A DNA stretch of 64,000 nucleotides from CAZEQK01 sp964514395. GTDB lineage: Bacteria > Bacillota > Bacilli > Tepidibacillales > Tepidibacillaceae. Numbering within the stretch: the first letter of the stretch is position 1; every line of letters begins with the position of its first letter. The notes under the pieces are model-generated. The model saw only the letters and a list, made by a program, of their open reading frames with translations, searched no databases and had not been told where the DNA came from. The position numbers were made by a program, and so were the translations under genes. The DNA lies in assembly GCA_964514395.1 (NCBI GenBank), contig CAZEQK010000016.1, positions 6,773-70,772 of the forward strand, written 5' to 3'. Positions 8,017 to 18,338 of this stretch are shown in pieces.

Positions 8017-9759
8017 TTATATATTAAATTTTCCAACAGATTCATTCAATTCTATGGTAACCGTTTTAAGAACCTCAACATCATCATGTAGCGATTTTGC
8101 TATTTTTGATTGTTCGACAGAGTTCTGTAAAACATCCTTTGAAATACTAGACAATTGTTCTGAATTTCCTGCTAGTTGGTTAATCGTTTCTACAGTGTCC
8201 TCTGTTGCTTGGTTAATTTGTCTGATTCCTAATACGATCTCATCTATTTTATTCGTTAATGAGGTTATATTGTTAGCAATATTTTTAAAGGTGACAGAAG
8301 CCGTGTAGACTTTATCTCTACCTTCCTTTACCTCCTCAATACTCGTGTTAATACTCTCAATCGTTCTCTTTGCTGTTTTATCAGTAATCATAATAATCTT
8401 TGTTATCTCTTCTGATAAATCGGAGGTTTGCATCGCAAGCTCCCTTACTTGAGCAGCAACTACAGCAAAGCCTTTACCAGATTGGCCAGCTCTAGCTGCC
8501 TCAATCGTAGCATTTAGTGATAATATTTTTGTTTGATCTGCGATTTGATTAATTTTTCCAGATATATTCGTTATTTGTTTAATATTAGTAGTAAGCTCTT
8601 GAGAAAAATTATTTAAATCACTTGTATGATTAAAAATTTGCTCCATTTGTTCTTCTATATTTCGTGTCTCATCAAAGCCTTGCTTTGAAAGTACATTTAC
8701 CTCAGTAGCATTATCTGACACAAGCTCAATGCTAGCTGATATTTGCTCCATCGATGCAGAAAGCTCCTGTGTAACGGAAGACAAATCTGTTATGGAAATA
8801 TTTTGGTTATTGATATTAGATGTGATATTTCCAATGTGATTCTCTACATCTGAAGCATATTGTGAGGATTTATTTGAATTATGTAATAATTCACTAGAAA
8901 ATTGATCAATCCTATTCTTATTATCAATAATTTTTCTGATAAGCTGCTGAATACCTTCCTTCATTTCTAGCAAGGTATTTTTGACACTTCCAATTTCATC
9001 ATTTGATATTTTATTAAAGTAAATGTTCAAATCACCTGCTGCCATTCTATTGACTTGATTGTTAACTTCCTTAATACTACTAGCAATGGATCGTCCTATA
9101 ATCTGAGCAGCAAGTAAAGATATTAAAATTACAAAGGCACCTGCTAATAAAATAAGATAATAGATATTTTTTGTAAGACTAGCGATTTTTTGATTGATTA
9201 GCTGTTTGTATGTACTCGTTATTTCGATTCCTTTGCTAATAAATAATGAAACTAAATTGTTCTTTGATTCAATACTCTGTTTAATGATAAAGGAATTGGT
9301 GTCAATTCCGTTTAGATTCTTTCTTTCTACAACTAAATATTGGGTGGTATTCACTTTCTCCTTCATTATGGAGATATCATCAACAAAATTTTTTCTTTTT
9401 AATAAAAGTTCCTTACTAAGATTCAATTCATTATATTGTGCACTATTAATAGAGTTACTAATATCATCTAAACCGTTAGTAATAAGAGTCTGTATGCCAG
9501 CCATCATTTTTTTCGTTGGAGCCCTTGGAACATCTTCAATATATTTTGATTCATATAAAGAGAGCTCATAGATTTTCCAACCAACTTGATAAATCTCCTG
9601 CTCATTATTATGTAGCCCCTCTAATTGGTTTTGAAGAGCAATGAGGCCTTGATACTGAGTAAATACTATGTATAAAGCAAGCACAGTGACAATTAAAGAA
9701 GGTGACAAATACAATAGGATCTTTTTCTTGATCGATGAACTTTTCAATTTCTTAAACAT
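8017..9759 (-). CDS. Methyl-accepting chemotaxis protein
   Basis: A 580-residue transmembrane chemoreceptor. TM1 is at about 13-33 and TM2 at about 196-218; between them a helical extracellular ligand domain of about 160 residues with no ligand motif I can read. A HAMP domain follows (about 219-272), then the cytoplasmic coiled coil with the signalling hairpin ATIEAARAGQSGKGFAVVAA, which docks CheA and CheW. No chemotaxis genes adjoin it, so it is an orphan receptor, and its stimulus cannot be inferred. It interrupts the usual spoVK-hfq neighbourhood. Confidence 0.95.
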   Translation of the reverse strand: MFKKLKSSSIKKKILLYLSPSLIVTVLALYIVFTQYQGLIALQNQLEGLHNNEQEIYQVGWKIYELSLYESKYIEDVPRAPTKKMMAGIQTLITNGLDDISNSINSAQYNELNLSKELLLKRKNFVDDISIMKEKVNTTQYLVVERKNLNGIDTNSFIIKQSIESKNNLVSLFISKGIEITSTYKQLINQKIASLTKNIYYLILLAGAFVILISLLAAQIIGRSIASSIKEVNNQVNRMAAGDLNIYFNKISNDEIGSVKNTLLEMKEGIQQLIRKIIDNKNRIDQFSSELLHNSNKSSQYASDVENHIGNITSNINNQNISITDLSSVTQELSASMEQISASIELVSDNATEVNVLSKQGFDETRNIEEQMEQIFNHTSDLNNFSQELTTNIKQITNISGKINQIADQTKILSLNATIEAARAGQSGKGFAVVAAQVRELAMQTSDLSEEITKIIMITDKTAKRTIESINTSIEEVKEGRDKVYTASVTFKNIANNITSLTNKIDEIVLGIRQINQATEDTVETINQLAGNSEQLSSISKDVLQNSVEQSKIAKSLHDDVEVLKTVTIELNESVGKFNI

Positions 9760-9839
9760 AACTCACCTCCAATTTATATAATTAGCTTAATATTTTTTGT
9801 AAGGTTTGTAAAGCTTTATCAAAAAGCTTCTCAATCAAA

Positions 9840-10175
9840 TTATTCATTATCTAGTAAATGTTCAAATAATATTTTTATTTTCTTATCTGTTTTCGGAAGC
9901 TCAATAATGATATATGGGTACGTGATTAACTGGATAACAAACCCATCCCGGTCCTTTTCAATATACTTCACTAGAATGGTTATTTTATCTTCCATTTCTT
10001 CAACAGAAATGACCTCAATTCCATAGCCACCTGTCCTTTTTTGCCCTCTTGTTATCACAACATAGGTATTAGTCTCCGTATGAATAACGGTATGAGCTTC
10101 TTGTAACTTATTCTCCTCTACCCAGTTCTTTACCTCTTCAGGAGAGTTCTCTATGTCAATAACCTTATATTCCAT
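9840..10175 (-). CDS. PrcB-type domain protein
   Basis: A 111-residue protein with no signal peptide. The central part (YVVITRGQKRTGGYGIEV then YPYIIIELP) matches the PrcB C-terminal domain, named for the partner of the PrtP protease of Treponema. Such stand-alone domains occur in many Firmicutes with unknown function. No protease gene adjoins it; the neighbours are a chemoreceptor gene and hfq. The family call rests on these two motifs and is moderately sure. Confidence 0.7.
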   Translation of the reverse strand: MEYKVIDIENSPEEVKNWVEENKLQEAHTVIHTETNTYVVITRGQKRTGGYGIEVISVEEMEDKITILVKYIEKDRDGFVIQLITYPYIIIELPKTDKKIKILFEHLLDNE

Positions 10176-10261
10176 TCTTCTTCATCCTTTTCATTCATCA
10201 TTACTATAAATATATTAATATAATTTACATTTAGTTCAAAATTTTTATCTTATATTTATTA

Positions 10262-10298
10262 AAATAAAAAAGCATCCTAAATTAAGAATGCTTTTTAT
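10262..10298 (-). terminator. hfq terminator
   Basis: Arms AAAAAGCAT and ATGCTTTTT around a 12-base loop, shortly after the hfq stop, with T-rich flank. Confidence 0.8.
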
Positions 10299-10321
10299 TT
10301 CTTAGTATTAGTTGATTCTAA

Positions 10322-10558
10322 TTACTCCTCTTTACTTTCTTGACTAAAATTAATATTTTTTGCGGGTACAAATGTTGAAATGGCATGCTTATAAACCATT
10401 TGCTGCTTACCATCTGTCTCTAAAATGACTGTGAAATTATCGAAGCCTTTGATTAATCCTCTTAATTGAAAACCGTTCATTAAGAAAATGGTCACAGGCA
10501 CACTTTCTTTCCGAGCTACATTTAGAAAAGAGTCTTGAATATTAATACTTTGTTTCAT
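10322..10558 (-). CDS. hfq: Hfq, RNA chaperone
   Basis: A 78-residue Sm-like protein. The Sm1 segment (VPVTIFLMNGFQLRGLIKGF) and the Sm2 motif YKHAIST are present, as in YmaH of B. subtilis. Hfq forms hexameric rings that bind A- and U-rich RNA; its role in sRNA pairing is limited in most Bacillales. The C-terminal tail is short and ends in acidic and lysine residues. A strong GGGGGGT lies upstream of the ATG. It follows miaA by 33 bases, so the two are probably cotranscribed. Confidence 0.97.
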   Translation of the reverse strand: MKQSINIQDSFLNVARKESVPVTIFLMNGFQLRGLIKGFDNFTVILETDGKQQMVYKHAISTFVPAKNINFSQESKEE

Positions 10559-10591
10559 TATAATACCCCCCTAGATCACATATACGATAAT

Positions 10592-11548
10592 TTATTTATT
10601 CTGCAAATGTGGGAACTTTCCTGCAATTAAATGATAAATATTATGATAAATTTTATTTCTTTCGTTTATATCAACCGTTGTGACATCAAACCATTGAATA
10701 TCCTGTAGCTGTCTGAATAGACTTAATTGCCTTTTGGCAAACCTACGTGTTCCTTGCTTAATCATATAAATCGCTCTATCTAATGATATCTCCCCCCTAA
10801 CATATTGTAATATTTCTTTATAGCCAATAGCTTGCATCGCATGATATTGTTCATTATAACCTAATTTTAATAGCTTTTTTACTTCATCTATTAATCCTTG
10901 CTCCAACATATATTCTACTCTACGGTTAATTCGATCATACAATTTTGCTCTATCCATCGTTAAACCTATCATTAATAAATCATATGGTGTTTCTAATTTT
11001 TGCTCCTCTAAGACTTCACTCATTTTCTTTCCAGTTAGGTGATGTACCTCTAATGCGCGAATGACTCTTTTTCTATCATTTATGTGTAATTTTTCTGCAG
11101 AAGTCATATCAATGCTAGCTAATCTATCGTGTAATGCTTTATTTCCTTTTTCTTCAGCTATTCTGTTCATTTCCTCTCGATATGTTTCATCCTTCGATGC
11201 TATTGAAAACTGATACTGCTGGATAACTGATTTTATATATAATCCCGTACCACCTGCAATAATAGGCAAATGACCCTTTTGATTAATCGTCGTTATTTTT
11301 TCAATCGCAATTTCTTTAAAATCTGCAGCTGAGAAATAGTAATCAGGATCAAAACAATCAATCAAATAGTGAGGAATGCCCATCATTTCTTGTTTCTTTA
11401 TTTTTGCTGTTCCAATATCCATCTGCTTATATACTTGCATAGAATCGCCAGAAATTATCTCTCCATCGAATTTCTTTGCAATATCTATACTGAGATCTGT
11501 TTTACCAACAGAAGTTGGACCTAATATGATTAATAATTTTTCTTTCAA
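10592..11548 (-). CDS. miaA: MiaA, tRNA dimethylallyltransferase
   Basis: A 318-residue enzyme that transfers a dimethylallyl group to A37 of tRNAs reading UNN codons. The P loop is LGPTSVGKTDLS at the N-terminus; GDSMQVYKQMDIGTAK and GGTGLYIKS are the substrate-binding motifs. MiaB, encoded at 19373-20881, later thiomethylates the same base. Its start overlaps the end of the upstream methyltransferase gene by 4 bases (ATGA), implying translational coupling. Confidence 0.97.
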   Translation of the reverse strand: MKEKLLIILGPTSVGKTDLSIDIAKKFDGEIISGDSMQVYKQMDIGTAKIKKQEMMGIPHYLIDCFDPDYYFSAADFKEIAIEKITTINQKGHLPIIAGGTGLYIKSVIQQYQFSIASKDETYREEMNRIAEEKGNKALHDRLASIDMTSAEKLHINDRKRVIRALEVHHLTGKKMSEVLEEQKLETPYDLLMIGLTMDRAKLYDRINRRVEYMLEQGLIDEVKKLLKLGYNEQYHAMQAIGYKEILQYVRGEISLDRAIYMIKQGTRRFAKRQLSLFRQLQDIQWFDVTTVDINERNKIYHNIYHLIAGKFPHLQNK

Positions 11549-12339
11549 TTGTAGTCATCTCCATTTAATGAAATCACACCATAGGTAATTGAAGATGAAC
11601 GGGTAATCGGAACAAAACCTAAACGCTCAAATTCCTTACTAAAATTGCGTTCTTTTAAGATTATTATTCGTTTTGCTACTCTCTTTGCTTCTCTTATCGT
11701 ATCTAGATTTAATTCACTTGAATTTGCTAAATTTCTCATTGGATGGAGCGGTGCAGATTTTGATATTTCATCTCTAAACATTGGATCAAAATAGACAACA
11801 TCAAAGCTTTTATCAGGTAATGATTTTAATCCATCATAATGATTACGGGTTACAACTTCGATTCGCTTCATTGCATCTATGATTTCAGTATCCTTATTTA
11901 TAGCCATCTTTAATCCATCTTTAACTATTGCTGCTAATGTAGGCTGGCTCTCAAACGCCAACACTCTACCTTGTTCACCTACTACAAACGAAGCTACTAT
12001 TGAATCACTTGCTAATCCAAGGGTACAATCTAAAAAATGGTCTCCTAGCTTTAAATTAGAAATTTGTACCATTGAATCATTATCACCTTGTTTTAGTCGT
12101 TTTATACGTAAAACAGCCATATTTGGATGGAAGAAAAACGGATTATTATTCTCCTTAGAGAAGTATTTCGCGCTATTTTTTCCCACAATTATTACCTTAT
12201 TTTGGTGAAATTTATCTAATAGCTTTGGAATAGAAAGCTTTTCTCTATCTACTAATAACCCATCAATCTCAATTGTTATTTTCTTTGCTCGAGCTATTAT
12301 ATCATGATTCGGTTGATAAGATGTAGTAACAATTAACAT
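11545..12339 (-). CDS. Class I SAM methyltransferase, RsmJ/YhiQ-like
   Basis: A 264-residue protein. Motif I is DHFLDCTLGLASDS (about residues 96-110), and DVVYFDPMF is a DPxY/F-type catalytic motif like that of RsmJ (YhiQ), which methylates G1516 of 16S rRNA in E. coli. Similarity to RsmJ is at motif level, so the target may differ. The N-terminal 70 residues precede the Rossmann fold. It lies between mutL (1 base away) and miaA (4-base overlap) in one minus-strand operon. Confidence 0.8.
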   Translation of the reverse strand: MLIVTTSYQPNHDIIARAKKITIEIDGLLVDREKLSIPKLLDKFHQNKVIIVGKNSAKYFSKENNNPFFFHPNMAVLRIKRLKQGDNDSMVQISNLKLGDHFLDCTLGLASDSIVASFVVGEQGRVLAFESQPTLAAIVKDGLKMAINKDTEIIDAMKRIEVVTRNHYDGLKSLPDKSFDVVYFDPMFRDEISKSAPLHPMRNLANSSELNLDTIREAKRVAKRIIILKERNFSKEFERLGFVPITRSSSITYGVISLNGDDYN

Positions 12340-12340
12340 T

Positions 12341-14185
12341 TTATACCACTCTTTTAAACATTTTTTCTATTTCATAATAAGAGAAATGAATAATAGTAGG
12401 TCGACCATGAGGACATGAAAATGGATTATTCGTTTTTCTTAGCTGTTCTATTAATAATTCCATTTCCTCTTTTTTTAGATACTTATTGGCCTTTATCGAC
12501 GTTTTACAGGATGTAGTAGCAATAATATCCTTTCTAAGCTCTTCAAAATCAACCCTGTCATCCTCCACTAGCATATTTATTATTCTTTCAATAAAATACT
12601 TTTCCTGTCCATTTGGTATCCATTGCGGGGTGGAACGTATCATTAATGTTTGATTTCCAAACAGTTCCATATCAAGGCCGATCTCTCGTAATTCTGATAG
12701 CTTGATTATCGATTTATCTATTATATCTCTTGTAAAATCCATCGTTATTGGCATTAGTAATTCTTGACTAATTTTTAGTTCCTCATTCATTAATGCTATA
12801 TTTTTTTCATAATTAATCCGCTCATGTGCAGCATGCTGATCAATCAAGAAAAAACCATCTTCATTTTGAGCAACGATATAGGTTCCTTGTAGCTGTGCAA
12901 TCGGTTCTAAAAATGGGAGTTTTTTAGTTGTTGCATCGTCATGACTGTTTTTCGCTTGATCTTCCTCATTGTGTTGAACATCCTTTTTATTACTCATTGA
13001 AATCTCTTTATAATCTGTATTAGCATTGCTACGTTGTATTTCTTTGTGTTCTTCCCGTATATGCTGCTGATTGTATTGCTTATCTCTCTTTACATTTTGC
13101 TGTGTTTCTTTATTCTTTAATGTAAAATCAAATGCTTCCTGCTGCTCTCTTTGATATGTGATATTCGCTTTTGATTTTATAGGTTCTCGAATAAAAGATT
13201 GACTATTCAATGTTTTATAGACTGATTCTTCGATAAATGTCATAAGCTCTTTCTCTTTACTAAAACGTACTTCAAGCTTAGATGGATGAACATTGACATC
13301 AAACAGACTTGGGTCCATCATAATTTGCAGGACAGAAATGGGATAACGATTCACCATCAATAACGTTTTATAGCCTTTTATGATTGCATTCGTTAATAAA
13401 AAATTTTTAATATACCTTCCATTTATATAAATAGAAATATGATTCCTATTTGCCCTTGTAATTTCTGGTTTAGCAACATAGCCCGCTATTTTGAAATCAA
13501 GACTTTCATTTTCGATAGGTATCATATTTTTCGCCATTTCTGAACCATATATTGCTGCTATGACGTGCCTAAGCTGTCCATCTCCACTAGTTCTGATAAT
13601 GATACGATCATTATGTTTCAGGATAAATGAAATATGAGGATAGGAAAGACAAATACGATTGATATAATCAGTAATATGCCCTAATTCAGTCTGTAATGAT
13701 TTTAAATACTTTAATCTAGCTGGTGTGTTGAAAAATATATCTTCTACTAAAATTTCCGTTCCCTTAGGATATGCAATTTCGCTTTTGTTAATTATTTTTC
13801 CAGCCTCTAAAGCAATTTCTAATCCATGTCCACTTGTCTCCGTCGATGTTCTTAGCTTAATTCGTGAAACAGCTGCAATACTTGGAAGGGCTTCACCCCG
13901 AAAGCCTAATGTTAAAATATGAAATAAATCTTTCCCAGACTTAATCTTGCTGGTGGCATGTCGCAAAAATGCTTTGTCAACATCATCCCTGCCTATACCT
14001 TCTCCATTATCCTTAACCAAAATAGAATGAATGCCACCCTCAATTATACTTATTTCTATTCTGTTGCTGCCTGCATCAATACTATTTTCTACTAGCTCCT
14101 TGACCACTGAAGCGGGGCGCTCCACTACTTCTCCAGCAGCAATTTGATTTGCAATATGTTCATTTAGAATCTCAATTTTAGCCAT
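12341..14185 (-). CDS. mutL: MutL, mismatch repair endonuclease
   Basis: A 614-residue protein of the GHKL ATPase family. The N-terminal domain has NQIAAGEVVERPASVVKELV, the ATP-lid motifs GFRGEALPSIAAV and the motif I asparagine in ELVENSIDAGS. The C-terminal domain has the endonuclease motif DQHAAHERINYE and the CPHGRP zinc motif, so this is a nicking MutL, as usual where MutH is absent. The linker (about 330-420) is rich in Lys, Glu, Gln and Asn. The ATG at 14185 is preferred over an in-frame GTG 9 bases upstream because AAGGAAG is properly spaced from it. Confidence 0.97.
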   Translation of the reverse strand: MAKIEILNEHIANQIAAGEVVERPASVVKELVENSIDAGSNRIEISIIEGGIHSILVKDNGEGIGRDDVDKAFLRHATSKIKSGKDLFHILTLGFRGEALPSIAAVSRIKLRTSTETSGHGLEIALEAGKIINKSEIAYPKGTEILVEDIFFNTPARLKYLKSLQTELGHITDYINRICLSYPHISFILKHNDRIIIRTSGDGQLRHVIAAIYGSEMAKNMIPIENESLDFKIAGYVAKPEITRANRNHISIYINGRYIKNFLLTNAIIKGYKTLLMVNRYPISVLQIMMDPSLFDVNVHPSKLEVRFSKEKELMTFIEESVYKTLNSQSFIREPIKSKANITYQREQQEAFDFTLKNKETQQNVKRDKQYNQQHIREEHKEIQRSNANTDYKEISMSNKKDVQHNEEDQAKNSHDDATTKKLPFLEPIAQLQGTYIVAQNEDGFFLIDQHAAHERINYEKNIALMNEELKISQELLMPITMDFTRDIIDKSIIKLSELREIGLDMELFGNQTLMIRSTPQWIPNGQEKYFIERIINMLVEDDRVDFEELRKDIIATTSCKTSIKANKYLKKEEMELLIEQLRKTNNPFSCPHGRPTIIHFSYYEIEKMFKRVV

Positions 14186-14190
14186 GACGA

Positions 14191-16791
14191 TCACTTCCTT
14201 AACTTTTTCTGAATGTCATATAAAAGCTGAAATCCCTCCATAGGACTAATGTTTAATAAATCCAGCTCTTCAATTTCTTTTACAATTTGTTTATAAACGT
14301 GAAACTCATCATTTCTTTTTCCCTTCTTAGAGACACTTTCTTGAACAGCTTGTTGAAAGAAATCTAACTGAACACTACTATTTAACCCTTGATGACCATT
14401 TGTTTCTAAATCCTTTAATATATGCTTTGCATTTTCGATGATTTCTTTTGGCATACCTGCTAACTCTGCAACATGGATACCATAGCTTTTATCCGCTTTT
14501 CCCTTTTCAATTTTATGTAAAAAGATAACCTCTCCATTTTTCTCTATCACATTCACATGGATATTATGGATACGTGGATAACGATCTCCTAGTACTGTCA
14601 ATTCATGGTAATGAGTGGAAAATAACGTTTTTGCCTTTACATGCTCATGGATATATTGAATAATAGCTTGTGCTAATGCCATGCCATCATAGGTTGAAGT
14701 ACCTCTTCCTATCTCATCTAATAAAATTAAGCTGCTTGCTGTTGCATATTTAATTGCATTGTTGGTTTCAACCATTTCAACCATAAAAGTACTTTGCCCA
14801 CTCGTTAAATCATCCCCCGCACCAATTCTTGTAAATATTTGATCAACGACAGTAACATCTGCATCATCAGCTGGGACAAAACAGCCTATTTGAGCCATGA
14901 TTGTTGTCAATGCGATTTGTCTCATGTAGGTACTTTTTCCTGACATATTTGGTCCCGTTATTAATAGGATTTGTTGATCCTCTTGATTTAAATAAATATC
15001 ATTTGGAATAAATAGATAATCCTTATTCACCGCTTCGATCACAGGATGTCTTCCTTGTTTAATCATTATTCTCCCATCCTGGTTTATTCTTGGGCGATGA
15101 TACCTATTTTTCATACTAACTACAGAAAAGGACATCAAAACATCTAATTTTGCTATTTTCTGTGCTAGCTCCTGTAATCTTCGTTGATGAATAGAGACTT
15201 CTTCTCTAACTTTTGTAAAAATTTCATATTCAAGCTCCTGCATTTTTTCTTCGGCTTCTAGGATTTGTTCTTCCCTGTCTTTCAATTCTTCTGTTATGTA
15301 TCGCTCTGCATTTGCTAGGGTCTGTTTTCGAATATATCGATCTAATGGTACCTGAGCTAAATTCGATCTTGTCACCTCAATATAATAACCAAAAACCTTA
15401 TTAAAACCAATCTTCAGAGATTTTATACCAGTAGCTTCCTTCTCTCTTTTCTCTAAATTTTTAAGCCATTCCTTTCCTTCTGTGCTGGCCAAATAATACA
15501 TGTCCAGTTTTTCATCAAAACCTCGTCTAATTAACCCACTAGACTTTGGTGAAATAGGTGGATCTTCTTGAATAGCTTGTTTAATAAAGGTTGCAACATC
15601 ATGGCAGATATCTATAGCTTCAAACATCGATTTCAGCCCAGATGACTCACTTTCCATTATTAATTTCAACATACTAGGTACTTGCTCTAGACTATTTCTT
15701 AAATGATATAGATCTTTAGGAGTTGCATTACCAAAGGATATACGAGAAATTAATCGCTCAATATCATAGACATACTTTAGCTTTGACTTTAGATCCTCTA
15801 ATAGAATGGGGTCATGATATAAGCTTTCAACAGTATCTAAACGCTCTTGAATCATATTAAATGATAATAATGGTTTCTCTAACCATCTTCTTAATAATCT
15901 ACTTCCCATCGCTGTTTCCGTTTGATCAAGTAACCAAACCAGAGAACCTTTTTTTGTTTGCTCTCTTGAGGTTTGTGTCAGCTCTAGATTTCGTTTTGAA
16001 AACTGATCCAAGATCATAAATTCTTTTGCATCATATACATTTATTTTATTAAAATAATCCAATCTTTTATTCTGTGTTGATTCTAAATAATCTAAAAGAG
16101 TAAAAGAACCGATCTTTATTGGATAAGAAAGCTCCTTCATGTCCATATCAGGAAAATGATTACTAAAAAATTCATCGATATTATCCTTCAAAAGTATTTC
16201 TATTTGTGAGATTGTCGCTTTAACAAGATGTAAATATGGCTGAAATTTCTCATAAAATGAGGCTTCGATGATTAGCTCAGAGGGATTAAATTGATTAAGC
16301 TCACCTACCACTCTATCTATTTCACCCTTGATAATCGTAGCATAAAATTCGCCCGTAGATATATCTGAAACAGAGATACCATAGCCCTCCTCTGTTGCCA
16401 CAACAGCCGCTATATAATTACTGCTTTTCCCTTCGATTAATTTCCCTTCCATCACTGTTCCTGGAGTGATAACACGTACCACTTCTCGTCTTACAACACC
16501 CTTTGCAACCTTTGGATCTTCCACCTGTTCACAAATAGCAACCTTATAGCCCATATCTATTAATTTAGATATATAGGCTTCAGCGGAATGATAGGGTACT
16601 CCACACATCGGTATCTTTTCTTCAACTCCGCCATCCCTACTCGTTAATGTGATTTCTAATAGCTTTGAGGCTTTTTCAGCATCATCAAAAAACATTTCAT
16701 AAAAATCGCCTAGACGAAAAAATAAAAAGGCATCACGATAGCCTGCCTTTATTGAAAGATATTGTAGAATCATAGGAGTATATGTGGACAT
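14191..16791 (-). CDS. mutS: MutS, mismatch recognition ATPase
   Basis: An 866-residue protein. The mismatch-binding Phe-x-Glu is in GDFYEMFF (about residue 30). The ATPase has Walker A GPNMSGKSTYMR and Walker B ILLDEIGRGTSTYDG, followed by the STHYHEL motif. MutS finds mispairs and recruits MutL. Normal length for MutS1. The mutL ATG starts 6 bases after its coding end, a typical mutSL operon. Confidence 0.98.
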   Translation of the reverse strand: MSTYTPMILQYLSIKAGYRDAFLFFRLGDFYEMFFDDAEKASKLLEITLTSRDGGVEEKIPMCGVPYHSAEAYISKLIDMGYKVAICEQVEDPKVAKGVVRREVVRVITPGTVMEGKLIEGKSSNYIAAVVATEEGYGISVSDISTGEFYATIIKGEIDRVVGELNQFNPSELIIEASFYEKFQPYLHLVKATISQIEILLKDNIDEFFSNHFPDMDMKELSYPIKIGSFTLLDYLESTQNKRLDYFNKINVYDAKEFMILDQFSKRNLELTQTSREQTKKGSLVWLLDQTETAMGSRLLRRWLEKPLLSFNMIQERLDTVESLYHDPILLEDLKSKLKYVYDIERLISRISFGNATPKDLYHLRNSLEQVPSMLKLIMESESSGLKSMFEAIDICHDVATFIKQAIQEDPPISPKSSGLIRRGFDEKLDMYYLASTEGKEWLKNLEKREKEATGIKSLKIGFNKVFGYYIEVTRSNLAQVPLDRYIRKQTLANAERYITEELKDREEQILEAEEKMQELEYEIFTKVREEVSIHQRRLQELAQKIAKLDVLMSFSVVSMKNRYHRPRINQDGRIMIKQGRHPVIEAVNKDYLFIPNDIYLNQEDQQILLITGPNMSGKSTYMRQIALTTIMAQIGCFVPADDADVTVVDQIFTRIGAGDDLTSGQSTFMVEMVETNNAIKYATASSLILLDEIGRGTSTYDGMALAQAIIQYIHEHVKAKTLFSTHYHELTVLGDRYPRIHNIHVNVIEKNGEVIFLHKIEKGKADKSYGIHVAELAGMPKEIIENAKHILKDLETNGHQGLNSSVQLDFFQQAVQESVSKKGKRNDEFHVYKQIVKEIEELDLLNISPMEGFQLLYDIQKKLRK

Positions 16792-16887
16792 GATTTACCT
16801 CCGTAAATAGACGAATGATTTTTACTAATTATAACATACTCTAACCTTTTTTTGTTCTACTAACGATGATGGGATGCAATTTCATTC

Positions 16888-18231
16888 TTATAAGTTTTTT
16901 TTGTTATATGGTGGTAATAACCATGCTTTTCTTATATCTTCTTTCTCGTTCCATAAATAACCATTTTTTATTAAGATTTCTAAGGGTAGCAAATACTTTT
17001 TGTACAAAGAGAAATCATTCAATTGCTTTAATTCCTTCCATAAATTTTCTACAATAGGTCTAAGTGTATCTTTATCTCCCTTGTAATAAGCAGCTTGAAC
17101 ATGAATATCCTTTAAGGGATTCTGGTATAAGTAAAAGTAATTTTCAGATATAAGCTTTGATAATGCAATAATGCCTTTGGTTACGGTTGGATTCACGATC
17201 CAACTGGGTGGCGTTCTATATTCAAAACCGCCATGAAATTGCTCTCTCACATCCCCAAGAAATCCGTATTTTGGTCTTCTATTAATTCCCCTTTTATCTT
17301 CAAACAAAGTAATTAAAAGAGTTAGATAATTATCAAATGCCCTTATTAAAAAAGAATTTAACCAAATATTACTAAAATGAATGTGACCCCCAATCGGATA
17401 ACCGGGTATAGGTAAGGCACCAGCTAACCATTTGTGATTTTTATTTTTAATTCTCTTACTAGCAACAAGCATGCTTTTATATAAATTAATGACAAACCCC
17501 CGTGGTTCACCTTCAGGCTTTGGCCTCAATTCTGCAATTGGTAACTGCGTTCTATCTCTATTAGTCCATATTTGATCACACCCTGCAACGCCATACTTCG
17601 GTAAGTATGTAGAAGCTAAAACCAATCCCCCATGTACGGATTCCAATACGAATTCAGGATCAGCACCAATGATTACATTTTTACTTTGTAACATTGAATA
17701 ATGATCCCAATTACTTTGAAATTCATTGATTGCTCCGTTTAATAAATCCTTAATATCTTGATTTGTATCAGGAAACGGATTCACAAATAATACCAGTGGT
17801 TTTGATCCCTCAATCATTCCTATCTTTACTAGTGCATAATCTAGACCTAGTGCATATACTGCATGTGTCGCTTGTTCAGTAACCCTATTTTCTTCTCTTT
17901 TTGATGGAAATTTAGTGAATCGTTCGATATAGATTTTTTGATTATTTCTTACCAATGCTGAATTTACCCAATTATCACTACTATATCGTGACTGTTTATA
18001 AATCCCTAGAAGTTTCTGTTGAAAAATAGGAAGGAGATATATCGTTCTGTAGCGATTACTCTTTATTTGATCATTATATGTTAATGGTGTTGATACACCA
18101 TGCATTCGAAGAATTCTCATCTGATTCAATATTTCATTTTTATCAATCGCTGTGGCAACTGCATATTTATTTAATGAAAAATGAGAATTGGTATTACTAT
18201 CCAAGGTATTGATAATCGTTTCTAATGTCAT
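16888..18231 (-). CDS. Amidoligase-like protein (COOH-NH2 ligase type 2 family)
   Basis: About 447 residues. An N-terminal region of some 190 residues has no clear family. It is followed by GADPEFVLES, AELRPKPEGEP, GGHIHFS and FEYRTPPSW, the pattern of the glutamine-synthetase-fold amidoligases first seen in phage phiEco32 (COOH-NH2 ligase type 2). Such enzymes are predicted to form amide or isopeptide bonds with ATP. The ATG at 18231 is chosen because GGGGGAG lies 6 bases upstream. It is just downstream of cotE on the same strand but beyond the cotE terminator. A role in modifying spore coat or peptides is inference from position only. Confidence 0.72.
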   Translation of the reverse strand: MTLETIINTLDSNTNSHFSLNKYAVATAIDKNEILNQMRILRMHGVSTPLTYNDQIKSNRYRTIYLLPIFQQKLLGIYKQSRYSSDNWVNSALVRNNQKIYIERFTKFPSKREENRVTEQATHAVYALGLDYALVKIGMIEGSKPLVLFVNPFPDTNQDIKDLLNGAINEFQSNWDHYSMLQSKNVIIGADPEFVLESVHGGLVLASTYLPKYGVAGCDQIWTNRDRTQLPIAELRPKPEGEPRGFVINLYKSMLVASKRIKNKNHKWLAGALPIPGYPIGGHIHFSNIWLNSFLIRAFDNYLTLLITLFEDKRGINRRPKYGFLGDVREQFHGGFEYRTPPSWIVNPTVTKGIIALSKLISENYFYLYQNPLKDIHVQAAYYKGDKDTLRPIVENLWKELKQLNDFSLYKKYLLPLEILIKNGYLWNEKEDIRKAWLLPPYNKKNL

Positions 18232-18296
18232 CGTTTCTCCCCCAACTCTATCTTGGGTTTTCAAGCTTATATTATTCAACCGCATGACATAAAGTG

Positions 18297-18328
18297 AAAA
18301 AAAAAAGAAGGGCATGACCCCTCTCTTT
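18297..18328 (-). terminator. cotE terminator
   Basis: On the minus strand an AAGA(G)AGGG / CCCTTCTT stem with one bulged G and a 6-base loop is followed by ten T. It separates cotE from the amidoligase-like gene. Confidence 0.7.
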
Positions 18329-18338
18329 TTAATACTTC

